Shown: positions 1 through 9,214, counted from the stretch's first letter. The stretch is DNA of 64,000 bases from Streptomyces sp. NBC_01431 (GCF_036231355.1 NZ_CP109496.1:6200001-6264000), one strand, 5' to 3'. Made by a program: numbers and translations. Notes: a model not told the origin generated them from the letters alone.

Positions 1-857
1 CCGAGCGCCTGTCCGCCGAGCGCGCCGCCGAACTGCTGGGTGCCGCCGCGCTCAAGGCCGTCGGCCCGGACGAGCGCCGCGGGGTCGAGGTCGTCGCCGT
101 CCGCACGGTCATCACCTCGCTCGATGACAAGCCCCTGGACACGCACGACATCTACCTGCGTCTGCACCTCCTCTCGCACCGGCTCGTCAAGCCGCACGGC
201 CAGAACCTGGACGGCATGTTCGGGCTGCTCGCCAACGTCGCCTGGACCTCGCTCGGCCCGGTCGCCGTCGACTCCGTCGAGCAGGTGCGCCTGAACGCCC
301 GCGCCGAGGGCCTGCACCTCCAGGTCACCTCGATCGACAAGTTCCCGCGCATGACGGACTACGTCGCGCCCAAGGGCGTACGCATCGCCGACGCCGACCG
401 GGTGCGCCTGGGCGCGCACCTCGCCGAGGGCACCACGGTCATGCACGAGGGCTTCGTGAACTTCAACGCGGGCACGCTCGGCACGTCGATGGTCGAGGGC
501 CGCATCTCGGCGGGTGTCGTCGTCGGCGACGGCTCCGACATCGGCGGCGGCGCCTCCACCATGGGCACGCTGTCCGGCGGCGGCAACGTCCGCATCATCA
601 TCGGCGAGCGGTGCCTAGTCGGCGCCGAGGCGGGCGTGGGCATCGCGCTCGGCGACGAGTGCGTCGTCGAAGCCGGGCTCTACGTCACGGCGGGTACGCG
701 CGTGACGATGCCCGACGGCCAGATCGTCAAGGCCCGCGAGCTGTCCGGCGCGTCGAACATCCTGTTCCGCCGGAACTCGGTGACCGGCAAGGTCGAAGCG
801 CGCCCGAACAACGCGGTGTGGGGCGGCCTGAACGAGATTCTGCACGCGCACAACTAG
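1..857 (+). CDS. dapD: 2,3,4,5-tetrahydropyridine-2,6-dicarboxylate N-succinyltransferase (3' part)
   Basis: The reading frame is already open at base 3, so the N-terminus lies outside the window; 284 residues are visible. DapD transfers succinyl from succinyl-CoA to tetrahydrodipicolinate in the succinylase branch of lysine/diaminopimelate synthesis in the cytosol. The visible part shows the actinobacterial type: an N-terminal alpha/beta part, then a left-handed beta-helix of hexapeptide repeats (for example [20 protein letters not shown] and [20 protein letters not shown]), then the C-terminal [11 protein letters not shown] short perfect hairpin follows the stop. A dapA-type gene converges on it, but the two are not in one operon. 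Confidence 0.95.
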   Translation, partial: ERLSAERAAELLGAAALKAVGPDERRGVEVVAVRTVITSLDDKPLDTHDIYLRLHLLSHRLVKPHGQNLDGMFGLLANVAWTSLGPVAVDSVEQVRLNARAEGLHLQVTSIDKFPRMTDYVAPKGVRIADADRVRLGAHLAEGTTVMHEGFVNFNAGTLGTSMVEGRISAGVVVGDGSDIGGGASTMGTLSGGGNVRIIIGERCLVGAEAGVGIALGDECVVEAGLYVTAGTRVTMPDGQIVKARELSGASNILFRRNSVTGKVEARPNNAVWGGLNEILHAHN

Positions 858-883
858 CCGGGGTCGTCCGGCAGCCGGGGTCG

Positions 884-902
884 CCGGGGGCTCCGCCCCC
901 GG
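884..902. terminator. Hairpin between convergent dapD and dapA-like gene
   Basis: CCGGGGGC and GCCCCCGG form a perfect 8-bp stem with a TCC loop, 27 nt after the dapD stop. There is no T-tract, as is common for Streptomyces terminators. It could serve both convergent genes. Confidence 0.5.
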
Positions 903-1024
903 ACCCCCTGGGCGTTGGCTCACCCGCCCGCCCGTGCACGGGGTTGGATGGGCCGACCCCTGGGGCTGTGCCCCAGACCCCTGCGGTGGCTCCGCCCCTG
1001 CACCCCTCTCGGGGCAACCCCCTT

Positions 1025-1053
1025 CAGGGGCGCGGGGAACTGCGCGACCAGCC
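1025..1053. repeat. Streptomyces-type dispersed intergenic repeat
   Basis: The stretch CAGGGGCGCGGGGAACTGCG followed by CGACCAGCC matches a short repeat I recall from intergenic regions of many Streptomyces genomes. The rest of 858-1143 is G/C-rich alternating sequence without a gene. Related aggggcgcggg fragments occur at about 5573 and 43480. Confidence 0.45.
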
Positions 1054-1143
1054 ACGTACGGTCCGCAGCCGAACGGGAACGGCTGGGTGGCCGCACGGTT
1101 CGTCCGGCCGGTTTCGCCCACCTCAGAGGCGGGCGAAACCCCC

Positions 1144-2028
1144 TCACCCCCTCAGCAGCGCATCCCGGGCCGCCCGCAGGCGGGTCAGCTCGGCCGGGCT
1201 CGCCGGCTGCAAGGGTGCCCGCACCGCGAACCCCAGCAGGGCCTTCGCCGTCACTGTGCCCGGCAGCCCCGACGCCATCATCAACTCCGTGAGCGGCAGC
1301 GCCAGTTGGTTGCGGCGGGCCGCCTCGGCCGGGGTGCCGGCGTCATGCGCGTCCAGTACCGAACGCATCGCGCCCGGCGCCACGTTCGCCACCGTGCTCA
1401 CGTAACCCGCCCCGCCCACCGCGTACAGCGGAAGGTTCAGCTCCTCGCACCCCGAGTAGTACGCCAGCGAGGTGCGGCCGATGACCTTGGTGGAGCCGAG
1501 CAGGTCGTACGAGCAGTCCTTCACCGCCACGATGCGCTCGTGCTCCGCGAGCCGGAGCATCGTGGCGGTCTCGATGCGGGTGCCCGTGCGGCCCGGGATG
1601 TCGTACAGCATCACCGGCAGGGCGGTGGCGTCGGCCACCGTGCGGAAGTGGGCCTCCACGGCATCCTGGGGCGGCCTGCTGTAGTACGGGGTCACCACCA
1701 ACAGGCCGTCCGCGCCGGCCTGTTCGGCCGCGCGGGCCAGCGCCACGGTGTGCGCGGTCGACGCGCTGCCGACGCCCGCCACGACCGCGGCGCGGTCGCC
1801 GACCGCCTCCACCACGGCCCGCACCAGCGCGGTCTTCTCCTCGTCCGAGGTGGTCGGTGACTCCCCGGTGGTGCCGTTCAGGACCAGACCGTCGCACCCG
1901 TTGTCGACCAGGCGCGCGGCCAGCTCCCGCGCCGCCGCGAGGTCGAGCTCGTACGAGGCGGTGAACGGCGTGACCATGGCGCAGAGGGCGCGCCCGAATG
2001 GGCGGGCCGGGTGGCGTGATGTCGTCAT
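1144..2028 (-). CDS. dapA: 4-hydroxy-tetrahydrodipicolinate synthase family aldolase
   Basis: A 294-aa class I aldolase of the DapA/NAL family, normal length. It shows the GTTGE motif (residues 52-56), the catalytic Tyr in LYDIPGRTG (Y142) and the Schiff-base lysine in IVAVKDCS (K170). Condensation of pyruvate with aspartate semialdehyde is the likely reaction. Streptomyces usually carry more than one dapA homolog, so this could be the second copy or act on another 2-oxo acid. It is convergent with dapD and lies 85 bp downstream of the Tat lipoprotein gene on the same strand. The leader carries a short inverted repeat but only a weak ribosome-binding site. Confidence 0.85.
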   Translation of the reverse strand: MTTSRHPARPFGRALCAMVTPFTASYELDLAAARELAARLVDNGCDGLVLNGTTGESPTTSDEEKTALVRAVVEAVGDRAAVVAGVGSASTAHTVALARAAEQAGADGLLVVTPYYSRPPQDAVEAHFRTVADATALPVMLYDIPGRTGTRIETATMLRLAEHERIVAVKDCSYDLLGSTKVIGRTSLAYYSGCEELNLPLYAVGGAGYVSTVANVAPGAMRSVLDAHDAGTPAEAARRNQLALPLTELMMASGLPGTVTAKALLGFAVRAPLQPASPAELTRLRAARDALLRG

Positions 2029-2058
2029 ACGCCAGTTTTGCCCGCCACGACGGTTAAC

Positions 2059-2070
2059 GTCTACTTAGAC
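2059..2070. promoter_or_regulatory. Short inverted repeat in the dapA-like gene leader
   Basis: GTCTA-CT-TAGAC lies about 30 bp upstream of the dapA-type start, overlapping an AT-rich TAAGTA stretch on the minus strand that could be a -10 box. It is a candidate operator only. Confidence 0.3.
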
Positions 2071-2113
2071 TTCGTGGAGGGCTGTGGTAGCGCTGCTGAA
2101 GTGTCGATGTCTC

Positions 2114-3664
2114 CTACCAGAGGTTCCGCTTCGCCCAGGTCGGGTCACCCGCGTACGGATGGAAGGTGTCCAGGTTGTCCTTGGCCGGGTGGCTGCGTCC
2201 CGCGGGACCCGCCGCGAAGATCCGCAGCAGGTTCTCCGTGACCCGCGAGGTGAACTTCGCGGTCGTGGCGTCGATGCCGTGGCCGCCGTCCCCGATGGTC
2301 GACTGGACCCAGCGCATGGTGCCCGTGTTGAAGACGCCGGCACCCGAACTCACCGTGTAGTAAGCCGAGTTGGCGTACGAGTGGACCCCGCGGCAGGTCA
2401 GCGGCGAATGCGAGACGACCTCGATCGGCCGGGGTGTGCTCTCCTCGCCGTTGGCGCGGTCGTATTCCGTGCCGACCAGACCCGGGAACGCCGAGCCGTG
2501 CTTGACGCCGGTGCCCTCGAACAGCCAGTGGCCGGGCGAGGTGACCACATAGTCGGCGGTGGTCGGGTTGGACTCGTACAACGTGCCGGTCAGGGAGTTC
2601 TCCGGCTGGGCGTGCGGGGGCTCGCGGAAGTTGGTGGTCGGCGGCTCGCCCTCGCGGCGGCCGGGGTCCTTGGCCCAGTCGTTCTTGTAGCAGACGATCA
2701 GCCGGTGGTCGCCGAGGCCGGTCTTCTCCAGGCGGATGCGGCGGAAGCAGGCGTTCGCGCCGAGGAAGGCGATGTTGGTTCCCCGGTCGCGGACCGCGGT
2801 GACCCGCTCGCGCATGGACTGCGTCCAGTACTCGTCATGTCCGAGCGACAGCACGGCAGTCGCGCCGTCCAGGAGTCGCGCGTCGCGCTCGATGTCCATG
2901 GTGGTGACGTAGGCGGGCGCCAGGCCCATCTTCTCGGCGAGCGCCACGACGGGCTGCTCGTAGGTGAGGAACAGGCCGTCGCCGTCGCGATGGTAGGGGC
3001 GGTCGCAGCTCACCGCGCGCGAGCGGTCCGCGTCGTCGCCGGTCGGCCCGTTGTAGAGGCTGTAGCCGCCCCATTCGTTGTACGCCTGCCAGGTCGCGAC
3101 CGCGTTGACGATCACCACCCGGCCCTTGGTGGTGGCCGACCTGACGGTGACCGGGACGTAGCGCTGGCCGCCGCTGTCGGCGGTGAGCCGGACGAGGTAG
3201 GAGCCCTCGGGCCAGTCCTTGGTGGGGACCTCGGTGCTCGCCGGCCAGTCGGCGGTCACCGTGTACGTCCCCGGCTCCACCTTGGCGGCGGGCTGGCGGA
3301 CGCCCTTGACGGGGCCCGACTCCCACACCTTGCGGGCCAGCGCACCTGCGTACCAGCCCATCCGGAACGCCTCGGCGCGGAAGGTCTTCGCGGTGGTGTG
3401 CACATGCAGCCGGAACGCTTCGCCGGGCGCGACGCTCGTACGGTCCGCGTACCCCTCGACCTCGTGCTCGGCGCCGCGCCCCTTCAGCCGCCAGCCGGCG
3501 TCACCGGGCCGGTCGTTCTCCTTCGCGGGCGGCTTCGAGGCGCCGCCTTCCGAGGGCCCGTCCTTGCCGGGGCCCTCGCCGGACGAGCACCCCGCCGCCC
3601 CCGCGGCGGCGACGGCTCCCGCCGCGCCGAGGAAGGCCCTGCGACTGAAGGCCGCGCGGTCCAT
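2114..3664 (-). CDS. Tat-exported lipoprotein, N,N-dimethylformamidase large-subunit-like
   Basis: The ATG at 3664 gives MDRAAFSRRAFLGAAGAV, a twin-arginine signal (SRRAFLG), followed by a lipobox ending AAGC, so the 516-aa protein is probably a membrane-anchored extracellular lipoprotein. A longer frame upstream is rejected because a GGAG ribosome site sits at the right distance from this ATG. The body resembles the C-terminal domain of N,N-dimethylformamidase beta subunits (LSLGHDEYWTQSMRE and NIAFLGANACFRR are typical). Amidase activity is not established for such secreted actinobacterial proteins. The linker GPGKDGPSEGGASKPPAKE is low-complexity. Confidence 0.75.
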   Translation of the reverse strand: MDRAAFSRRAFLGAAGAVAAAGAAGCSSGEGPGKDGPSEGGASKPPAKENDRPGDAGWRLKGRGAEHEVEGYADRTSVAPGEAFRLHVHTTAKTFRAEAFRMGWYAGALARKVWESGPVKGVRQPAAKVEPGTYTVTADWPASTEVPTKDWPEGSYLVRLTADSGGQRYVPVTVRSATTKGRVVIVNAVATWQAYNEWGGYSLYNGPTGDDADRSRAVSCDRPYHRDGDGLFLTYEQPVVALAEKMGLAPAYVTTMDIERDARLLDGATAVLSLGHDEYWTQSMRERVTAVRDRGTNIAFLGANACFRRIRLEKTGLGDHRLIVCYKNDWAKDPGRREGEPPTTNFREPPHAQPENSLTGTLYESNPTTADYVVTSPGHWLFEGTGVKHGSAFPGLVGTEYDRANGEESTPRPIEVVSHSPLTCRGVHSYANSAYYTVSSGAGVFNTGTMRWVQSTIGDGGHGIDATTAKFTSRVTENLLRIFAAGPAGRSHPAKDNLDTFHPYAGDPTWAKRNLW

Positions 3665-3786
3665 CGCACAACTCCGCTCTGCTGATCGGTCCCTGACAGG
3701 CCCAGTGTGCGGGAGCAGGCCGCGGCGCGCGCTGTGGCATGATCGGTGGCGGGCGCGGCTGAACACCGCATGTGGGGAACAGCAGT

Positions 3787-4521
3787 ATGAGCGAAGCACG
3801 GGTCGCCCTGGTGACCGGGTCCTCGTCGGGCATCGGCGCCGCGACCGCCCGCCGACTGGCCGAGTCCGGCGTCCGGGTCGTGATCAACTCGCGGTCGCGG
3901 GAAGCGGGCGAGAAGCTGGCCGCCGAACTGCCCGGCGCCGTTCACATCCAGGCGGACATCTCGGTGGACGGTGAGGCCGAACGGCTGGTGGGCGCCGTCA
4001 TCGAGGCCTGCGGACGGCTCGACATCCTGGTCAACAGCGCCGGCACCACCCGGTTCATCCCGCACGACGACCTCGCCGCCGCGAGCCCCGAGGTGTGGCG
4101 GGACATCTTCGACGTCAATGTGCTCGGCGTCTGGCAGACCATCACGGCGGCCGCCCCGCACCTGAAGGCGAGCGGTGCGGGCGCCGTGGTCAACGTGTCG
4201 TCGCAGGCGGGCATCCGCCCGAACGGCAGCTCCATCCCGTACGCCGTCTCGAAGGCGGCCGTCAACCACCTGACGCGGCTGCTCGCCAAGACGCTCGGAC
4301 CGGAGATCCGCGTCAACGCGGTCGCCCCCGGCTTCATCGAGACGCCCTGGTACGAGGGTGTCGAGGGCTTCGCCGAGACCAAGCGGCACGTGGAGAGGGC
4401 GGTCCCGCTGAAGCGCACCGGCACCGCCGAGGACGTGGCCGAGGAGATCGTCCACCTGCTCAACGCCTCGTACATCACGGGCGACGTGGTGTTCGTGGAC
4501 GGCGGCGGCAACCTCGTCTGA
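3787..4521 (+). CDS. SDR family NAD(P)-dependent oxidoreductase
   Basis: A 244-aa classical short-chain dehydrogenase. It has the TGSSSGIG cofactor loop (residues 10-17), NSAG (83-86), a catalytic Ser at 138/139, and Y152 and K156 in PYAVSK. The ATG at 3787 is chosen over the in-frame GTG at 3772 because GGGGA precedes it by about 9 nt. Closest in style to FabG-like 3-oxoacyl reductases, but the substrate cannot be told. It is divergent from the Tat lipoprotein gene and convergent with the PPOX gene. Confidence 0.85.
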   Translation: MSEARVALVTGSSSGIGAATARRLAESGVRVVINSRSREAGEKLAAELPGAVHIQADISVDGEAERLVGAVIEACGRLDILVNSAGTTRFIPHDDLAAASPEVWRDIFDVNVLGVWQTITAAAPHLKASGAGAVVNVSSQAGIRPNGSSIPYAVSKAAVNHLTRLLAKTLGPEIRVNAVAPGFIETPWYEGVEGFAETKRHVERAVPLKRTGTAEDVAEEIVHLLNASYITGDVVFVDGGGNLV

Positions 4522-4576
4522 GCGGTCCCGGGGCTCGCCGCCGAACGCCCGCGGAGCGCCCGGCGGGCGCCGCGCG

Positions 4577-4984
4577 TCACTGCGAGGTGGTGCGCTCCGG
4601 GCGTACGACCAGGACGACCCGGCGCTCGGCGTCGCCGACCGGGGCCTCGTACTCCAGGCCGTACCGCTTGGCGAGGACGTCGAAGAACGCGCCCGAGGGG
4701 TCGGGCTCAATGCGCTCGACGGTGCCGCGCACCTCCAGGTAGCGGTAGGGCTGTTCCGGATCGTTGACCGACAGGGACACCTTGGGATCGGCCGTCACGT
4801 TCTTGCACTTGCGGCGGTCGGTGGTCGTGGTGAAGCGCAGGAACTCGCCGTCCCAGAGCTGCCAGACGGGGTTGACGTGCGGGATGCCGTTGGGGCCCTT
4901 GGTGGCGAGGTGCACGAAGAGGGGGCGGGTCAGCAGGTCGGCGTGGCTGGCCGGGATCACGGAGTCGTTCGAGCTCGTCGTCAT
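4577..4984 (-). CDS. PPOX-class F420-dependent oxidoreductase
   Basis: A 135-aa split beta-barrel flavin/deazaflavin-binding protein of the pyridoxamine-5'-phosphate-oxidase-like superfamily; the pattern LATKGPNGIPHVNPVW and the strand with FTTTTDRRKCKNV are typical. Such proteins use F420 or FMN to reduce small substrates. ATG 4984 is preferred over the upstream ATG at 5020 because it follows a GGA and matches family starts. It is divergent from the MarR gene across a 68-bp AT-rich gap containing an inverted repeat, so it is probably the MarR target. Confidence 0.8.
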   Translation of the reverse strand: MTTSSNDSVIPASHADLLTRPLFVHLATKGPNGIPHVNPVWQLWDGEFLRFTTTTDRRKCKNVTADPKVSLSVNDPEQPYRYLEVRGTVERIEPDPSGAFFDVLAKRYGLEYEAPVGDAERRVVLVVRPERTTSQ

Positions 4985-4995
4985 GATCCCGAACG

Positions 4996-5013
4996 TTATC
5001 AATGTTTTGATGA
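4996..5013. promoter_or_regulatory. Putative MarR operator between PPOX gene and marR
   Basis: TTATCAA-TGTT-TTGATGA, a near-perfect inverted repeat (6 of 7 positions), sits midway between the divergent starts in the only AT-rich stretch nearby. Its size fits MarR-family operators. Confidence 0.5.
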
Positions 5014-5052
5014 TGCACAAGGGTTTTATGTCAGCCCCGTATGCTCGGAGCC

Positions 5053-5493
5053 ATGACCATGCCCGCCGAGGAGCGCCTCGGCCTCGACATCAAGCGCGCC
5101 GAGCAGGAGCTGATCGCGGCCAAGAGCGCGGCCGTCAAGGCGGCCGGCCTCACCGTGCCGCAGTACGCCGCGCTCTTCGCGCTGTCCGGTGCGCCGGGGA
5201 TCTCGGCGGCCGCGCTGGCCCGCGCCTGTCTGGTCACCCCGCAGGCCATGAACGTCGTACTGAAGAACCTGGAGGAGCGCGGCCTGGTCGAGCGCAGCCC
5301 GCACCCCTGGCACCGCAACGTCCTGGAGACCCGCCTCACCGACCCGGGACGCGCGGCGCTGGCCGCCGCTGACGAGCGGGCGGTCGCCATCGAGCGGCGG
5401 ATCGCACGCGAATTCACCGACGGGGAACGGGAGTTGCTGCGTTCACTGCTCGGCCGGGCCGTCGCCGCGATCAGGGACTGCGGGACCTCTTGA
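5053..5493 (+). CDS. MarR family transcriptional regulator
   Basis: A 146-aa winged-helix regulator with the dimer helix at the N-terminus and HTH around AALARACLVTPQAMNVVLKN. A wing with LVERSPHPWHRNVLETRLT follows. The start at 5053 (MTMPAEERLG) has CGGAG 5 nt upstream; the ATG at 5041 lacks a site. It probably represses the divergent PPOX gene and itself through the inverted repeat at 4996-5013. The ligand is unknown. Confidence 0.85.
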   Translation: MTMPAEERLGLDIKRAEQELIAAKSAAVKAAGLTVPQYAALFALSGAPGISAAALARACLVTPQAMNVVLKNLEERGLVERSPHPWHRNVLETRLTDPGRAALAAADERAVAIERRIAREFTDGERELLRSLLGRAVAAIRDCGTS

Positions 5494-5600
5494 CGTTGGG
5501 GGCGTCGCGCCACCTTGCGGCGCTGACCCTCACCCACCCCGCGTGGAAGCCCGGCGCGCTACCGCGCCCTGAAGGGGCGCGGGGGCTGCGACACCGTGCC

Positions 5601-5632
5601 GCTCCGCCGGGGAACGTCACCTCCGGCGGAGC
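5601..5632. terminator. Bidirectional terminator between marR and secreted nuclease gene
   Basis: GCTCCGCCGG and CCGGCGGAGC form a perfect 10-bp stem with a 12-nt loop between convergent genes. A smaller hairpin (CGCGCCC/GGGCGCG) lies just upstream at about 5565-5583. Confidence 0.6.
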
Positions 5633-5644
5633 GCTCGGCGGCCG

Positions 5645-7480
5645 CTACGGGCGGAAGCGGATGACCTGCGGGTCGTGGTCGCTGGTCTGGTTCGCGAACT
5701 CCGCGTTGATGTGCACGCTGTCGTAGGCGAAGCCCCGGATCGCGGGGCTGGTCAGGATCTGGTCGAGGACCTGGGTGTTGCCCTGGTAGACGTAGGAGTA
5801 GCGCTCCTTCTCCGGCAGGGTGCGGAACGCCGAGCGCAGCGCGCCGCCGTCCTCCAGCGCCTTGGTCGTGCCCGAGAAGTCGAAGTCGTTGATGTCCCCG
5901 ATGGCCAGGACGTCCGCGTGCTTGTCGACCGCGAGCAGCTGCTTCACGAACGCGTTGACGGCGCGGGCCTGCTGGAGGCGCTTGTCCTCCGAGGAACGCG
6001 GCACCGGCTGGTGCTGCGAGACCAGGCTCTCGTCGCCTCCCTTCGACGCGAAGTGGTTGGCGATCACGAAGACCGTACGGCCCTTGAAGACGAACTCGCC
6101 CGCGAGCGGCTTGCGGCTGTCGGTCCAGGCCGGGTTGGCCGGGTCGACGCGGCCGGGGGACAGGGTGAGCGCGGGGTGGCCCTTGCTGCCGGTGACGCCG
6201 ACGGCGGTCTTGTAGTCACCGCCGGGGCGGTCGGTGAAGGAGACCCGCGCGGGGTTGAAGAGGAAGCCCTGGCGGATGTTGCCGCCGGGCTCGCCGCCGT
6301 CCTTGTCGTTCTCGGGGTCGATCGAACGCCACTGGTAGGCCGGGCCGCCCGCCGCGGCGATCGCGTCCGTGAACTTCTTGACGGTCGCCGAGGCGTCCAC
6401 GGTGCCGTCGGTCTTCGCGCCGTTGTTGTCCTGGATCTCCTCCAGGGCCACGATGTCCGGCGAGGCCAGGTTCGTCACCACGCCCTGCGCCAGCGCGTCG
6501 AACTTCGACTGCGGGTCGCTCGGGTCCAGGTTCTCCACGTTGTAGGTGGCGACCGCGAGCTCGCCCGTGCGCTGCTTGCGGGTGATCTCGCGCTTGAGCC
6601 CGTTGTCCTTGACGGTGCCGAGGGTGCGCGCGGCGATCGTGTAGCCGCCGAACTGGTTGAAGTCCAGGGGGCCTTCGGTGGTCCCCGTCAGCGCGTCGCC
6701 GACGTTCGCCGTCGGGAAGGGCTGCTGGGCGGCCGGCGTCAGGCTCTGGATCTGGAGACGGCCGGTGTTCTGGTCGTGGTACGAGGAGTAGAGCGAGCCG
6801 CCGCGAGGGGTCCGGTTCTCGTGCGGCTTCACCGTGACCCACAGCTCGGAGTACGGGTCCGTGGCGCCGACCACCCGCGAGGTGCCGATGCGGACGTTCA
6901 TGCCCTCCAGGGACTCGTAGTAGTCCAGGGCGTACTTCTTGGGCTGGAGCGTGAGGCCGTTGATGCTGTTGCCGGCCGCCGGATCGCCGTTCGGCGTGTA
7001 CCGGTCGGGAACCGAGCGGTCGGTGATCACGACCGGCGCGGGCAGCGCGTTGCCCGAGGAGACGACCGTGAGGGTCGGCTTGGAGATCTGGGTGAGGGAC
7101 TGGTTGCCCGAGGCCAGGCCGCCCGGCACGTACTCGGTGACGGTGCCCGCGACGTTCACCGCGTCGCCCACCGTGACGGCCGGGTTCGACCCCGTGAAGA
7201 CGAAGATGCCCTCGCTGGTGGCCGGGTTGGCGTCGGGCGCCGTGTCCTGGAACCAGAAGCCCTTCGAGGAGCCGTACGTACGCACACCGGTGACGACACC
7301 GGTCACGCCCGTGACCTGCTGGCCCGCCAGCGGCGATATCCGGGTGGTGCCCTGGATGTCGTGGATCTTCGCCGCGACGGGCGCGGCGGGGGCCGCCTGC
7401 GAGGAGGCGGCGCCGACCAGGCCGGCGGCGAGTGCGGCGGCGACCACGGCGGACACGGCGGCGGTTCTGGGAACGGGCAT
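5645..7480 (-). CDS. Secreted endonuclease/exonuclease/phosphatase-family nuclease (ExeM/NucH-like)
   Basis: A 611-aa protein with a Sec signal peptide (MPVPRTAAVSAVVAAALAAG, cleavage near SSQA). An OB-fold/lamin-tail-like N-terminal half (about 35-300) precedes an EEP nuclease domain (about 305-611). Metal and catalytic signatures are visible: YNVENLDP, ALEEIQDNNG, IANHFASKGGD, IGDINDF and SDHDPQ. Secreted enzymes of this type degrade extracellular DNA. A GGAG site lies 7 nt before ATG 7480. About 90 bp upstream, TTGACA on the minus strand (7569-7574) may be a -35 box. It is divergent from the 7772 gene; the 291-bp gap holds nothing else recognisable. Confidence 0.85.
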   Translation of the reverse strand: MPVPRTAAVSAVVAAALAAGLVGAASSQAAPAAPVAAKIHDIQGTTRISPLAGQQVTGVTGVVTGVRTYGSSKGFWFQDTAPDANPATSEGIFVFTGSNPAVTVGDAVNVAGTVTEYVPGGLASGNQSLTQISKPTLTVVSSGNALPAPVVITDRSVPDRYTPNGDPAAGNSINGLTLQPKKYALDYYESLEGMNVRIGTSRVVGATDPYSELWVTVKPHENRTPRGGSLYSSYHDQNTGRLQIQSLTPAAQQPFPTANVGDALTGTTEGPLDFNQFGGYTIAARTLGTVKDNGLKREITRKQRTGELAVATYNVENLDPSDPQSKFDALAQGVVTNLASPDIVALEEIQDNNGAKTDGTVDASATVKKFTDAIAAAGGPAYQWRSIDPENDKDGGEPGGNIRQGFLFNPARVSFTDRPGGDYKTAVGVTGSKGHPALTLSPGRVDPANPAWTDSRKPLAGEFVFKGRTVFVIANHFASKGGDESLVSQHQPVPRSSEDKRLQQARAVNAFVKQLLAVDKHADVLAIGDINDFDFSGTTKALEDGGALRSAFRTLPEKERYSYVYQGNTQVLDQILTSPAIRGFAYDSVHINAEFANQTSDHDPQVIRFRP

Positions 7481-7771
7481 TCACGGACTCCGGAGGTGAT
7501 GAGGGAGGAAGGTGCGGGCGGCGGTGCAGTGTTCTACGCGCGTCAATCTCTTGTCTGGGGTGGGGAGTTGTCAAGACTTGCCGGGTGGACGGAACCTGAC
7601 GGATGGGTGAACCACCGGGTGCGCCGCGCGCCGGGCGCACCACGCGGCGCGGGTGCGCGCGACCGACGGGGCGGGACCCCGTCCGCAGCGTCTACGCTGG
7701 GTGCCGCTCAACCATCGCTGACCCAGCGCGACCAGAGCACCCCAGACCGTACGGCCGAGGAGTACCCCCAG

Positions 7772-9214
7772 ATGTCCCCAGACCGCCCCACCCTGCCGCC
7801 GGTACGGCTGAACTCCGAGGCGGAGCTGGCGCGGGACGCGCTGTCCGCCCCGCTGCTCGCCCGCGCCGTACGGCTCGCCCGCTGGGCCGGGCCGCACACG
7901 CGGGTCGGGGCCGGCGGCGAGCTCGTCGAGGAGCAGCTGCCGGCGGCCGCCGACGAGCTCGGCCTCGGCGACGACCAGGACGGACCCGCGTACGCCAGCG
8001 AGGCCTGGCGGGTCGCGGTCGACACCGGCCTGGTCGAGGTCGAGGACGGCGGTGACGACGAAGAGACGGACGGCACCGCCTCGGTCGGCGAGAACCTCGG
8101 CGTGCTCACCTCCGGCTCGCCGCAGGACGTGCTCGCCATCTGGCTCGACGCCTTCGACGTGGTCTTCGCGGACGCCACCGCGCCGATGATCGACGACTTC
8201 GCCGATCTGGTCGGCGAGGACGGCGAGATCGACTTCGAGCGCCTGGAGTGGGACCCGGAGGAGGAGGCCGAGTTCCTGGAGGGCGTCCTCGGCAACCTGT
8301 ACCTGCTGAGCGTGAGCGAGTCCGGCGCCCCCGAAGGGCCCGTGCCGCTGCCCGCCCTCGCCGCCTCGATGATCGTCCCGGACGACATGGGGGAGCCCAC
8401 CGACGACATCCTGGAGCAGGTCTCCGACGCGATGATGCGGCTGGACGACCAGTTCCGGCTCCTGGAGCCGATCGGTCTGGTCGAGTACGAGCCCGTGGAC
8501 GAGGCGTTGATGGCCGAGGAGGGCGACGAGCCCGCGCCGCCGGTGGACGACGAGGACGTCTCCCGGTACGGAATGGTCCGGCTGACGCCGCTCGGCCTCT
8601 ACGGGGTGCGCGCCCGGATGCTGGACGCGGGCGTGGACGCGCCGGCCGTCGGCGATCTGGCCGACAAGGGCGCGGACGTCCTGCTCGACGGCATCGCCTA
8701 CTTCCCCGAGCTCTCCGCCCGCGCCGAGACCGAGCAGTGGCTGGCCCGCCGCGAACCGGCCGAAGCGGCACGGGAGTTGCTCGCCGCGGCCCGGGGCGGC
8801 GACGCGGGCGGCCCGCTGCGCAGGCTGCACTGCCAGCAGGCCCTGGCTCTGACGGGCGCCTCCGCCGAACCGGCCGTGCGCGACGTGCTGCCCGACCCGG
8901 AACTGGGCGGCCTCGCCCGGGTCTGGCTCGCCGAGCGCGGCGCACCGGACGTGCCGCCGCCGTCCGAGACGATGATCTTCTGGCTGGCCATCGACACGAT
9001 CGCCGCGCAGTTGGCGGTGGAGGGCGACCTGGAGGAGCTCCAGGAGCTCGTGGAGGGGCTGGTCGGCCAGCACAGCGGGTTCTTCGACGCGGCCTGGCGG
9101 GTGGAGCACCCCGCGACCGCGGACGTCCTGGAGGCGATGGGGCGGCTGCACCCGGACAAGTCCACGGCCAAGGAGGCCCGCAAGGCGGCTTTCAAGGCGC
9201 GTTCGCGCGCCTGA
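7772..9214 (+). CDS. Conserved Streptomyces protein of unknown function (paralog of 57551 gene)
   Basis: I do not recognise a named family. The start is ATG 7772, with GAGGAG 9 nt upstream; the frame is open far upstream only because it is antisense to the nuclease. The 480-aa product is acidic, with Asp/Glu-rich stretches (residues about 85-165) and no signal peptide or membrane segment. The C-terminal half looks like helical repeats and ends in a basic tail (AKEARKAAFKARSRA). The gene at 57551 shares its order of blocks: an N-terminal R(A/V)AR-W motif, a central AIWLDAFDVV-like block, FWLAIDTIA-like, and a C-terminal HPDxxxAKxxRxAAF. A strong terminator follows. Confidence 0.8.
   Translation: MSPDRPTLPPVRLNSEAELARDALSAPLLARAVRLARWAGPHTRVGAGGELVEEQLPAAADELGLGDDQDGPAYASEAWRVAVDTGLVEVEDGGDDEETDGTASVGENLGVLTSGSPQDVLAIWLDAFDVVFADATAPMIDDFADLVGEDGEIDFERLEWDPEEEAEFLEGVLGNLYLLSVSESGAPEGPVPLPALAASMIVPDDMGEPTDDILEQVSDAMMRLDDQFRLLEPIGLVEYEPVDEALMAEEGDEPAPPVDDEDVSRYGMVRLTPLGLYGVRARMLDAGVDAPAVGDLADKGADVLLDGIAYFPELSARAETEQWLARREPAEAARELLAAARGGDAGGPLRRLHCQQALALTGASAEPAVRDVLPDPELGGLARVWLAERGAPDVPPPSETMIFWLAIDTIAAQLAVEGDLEELQELVEGLVGQHSGFFDAAWRVEHPATADVLEAMGRLHPDKSTAKEARKAAFKARSRA

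Noticed and set aside
1144-2028. Treating the dapA-type gene as part of a dapD lysine operon
   Set aside because: It is convergent with dapD, with a terminator between; shared pathway does not mean co-transcription here.
2084-3685. A 533-codon plus-strand frame
   Set aside because: It is antisense to the Tat lipoprotein gene, with a shadow-like composition and no motif.
5675-7771. A very long plus-strand frame continuing into the 7772 gene
   Set aside because: It is antisense to a well-defined secreted nuclease and its sequence is low-complexity Arg/Gly/Val typical of antisense frames; a good ribosome site fixes the start at 7772.
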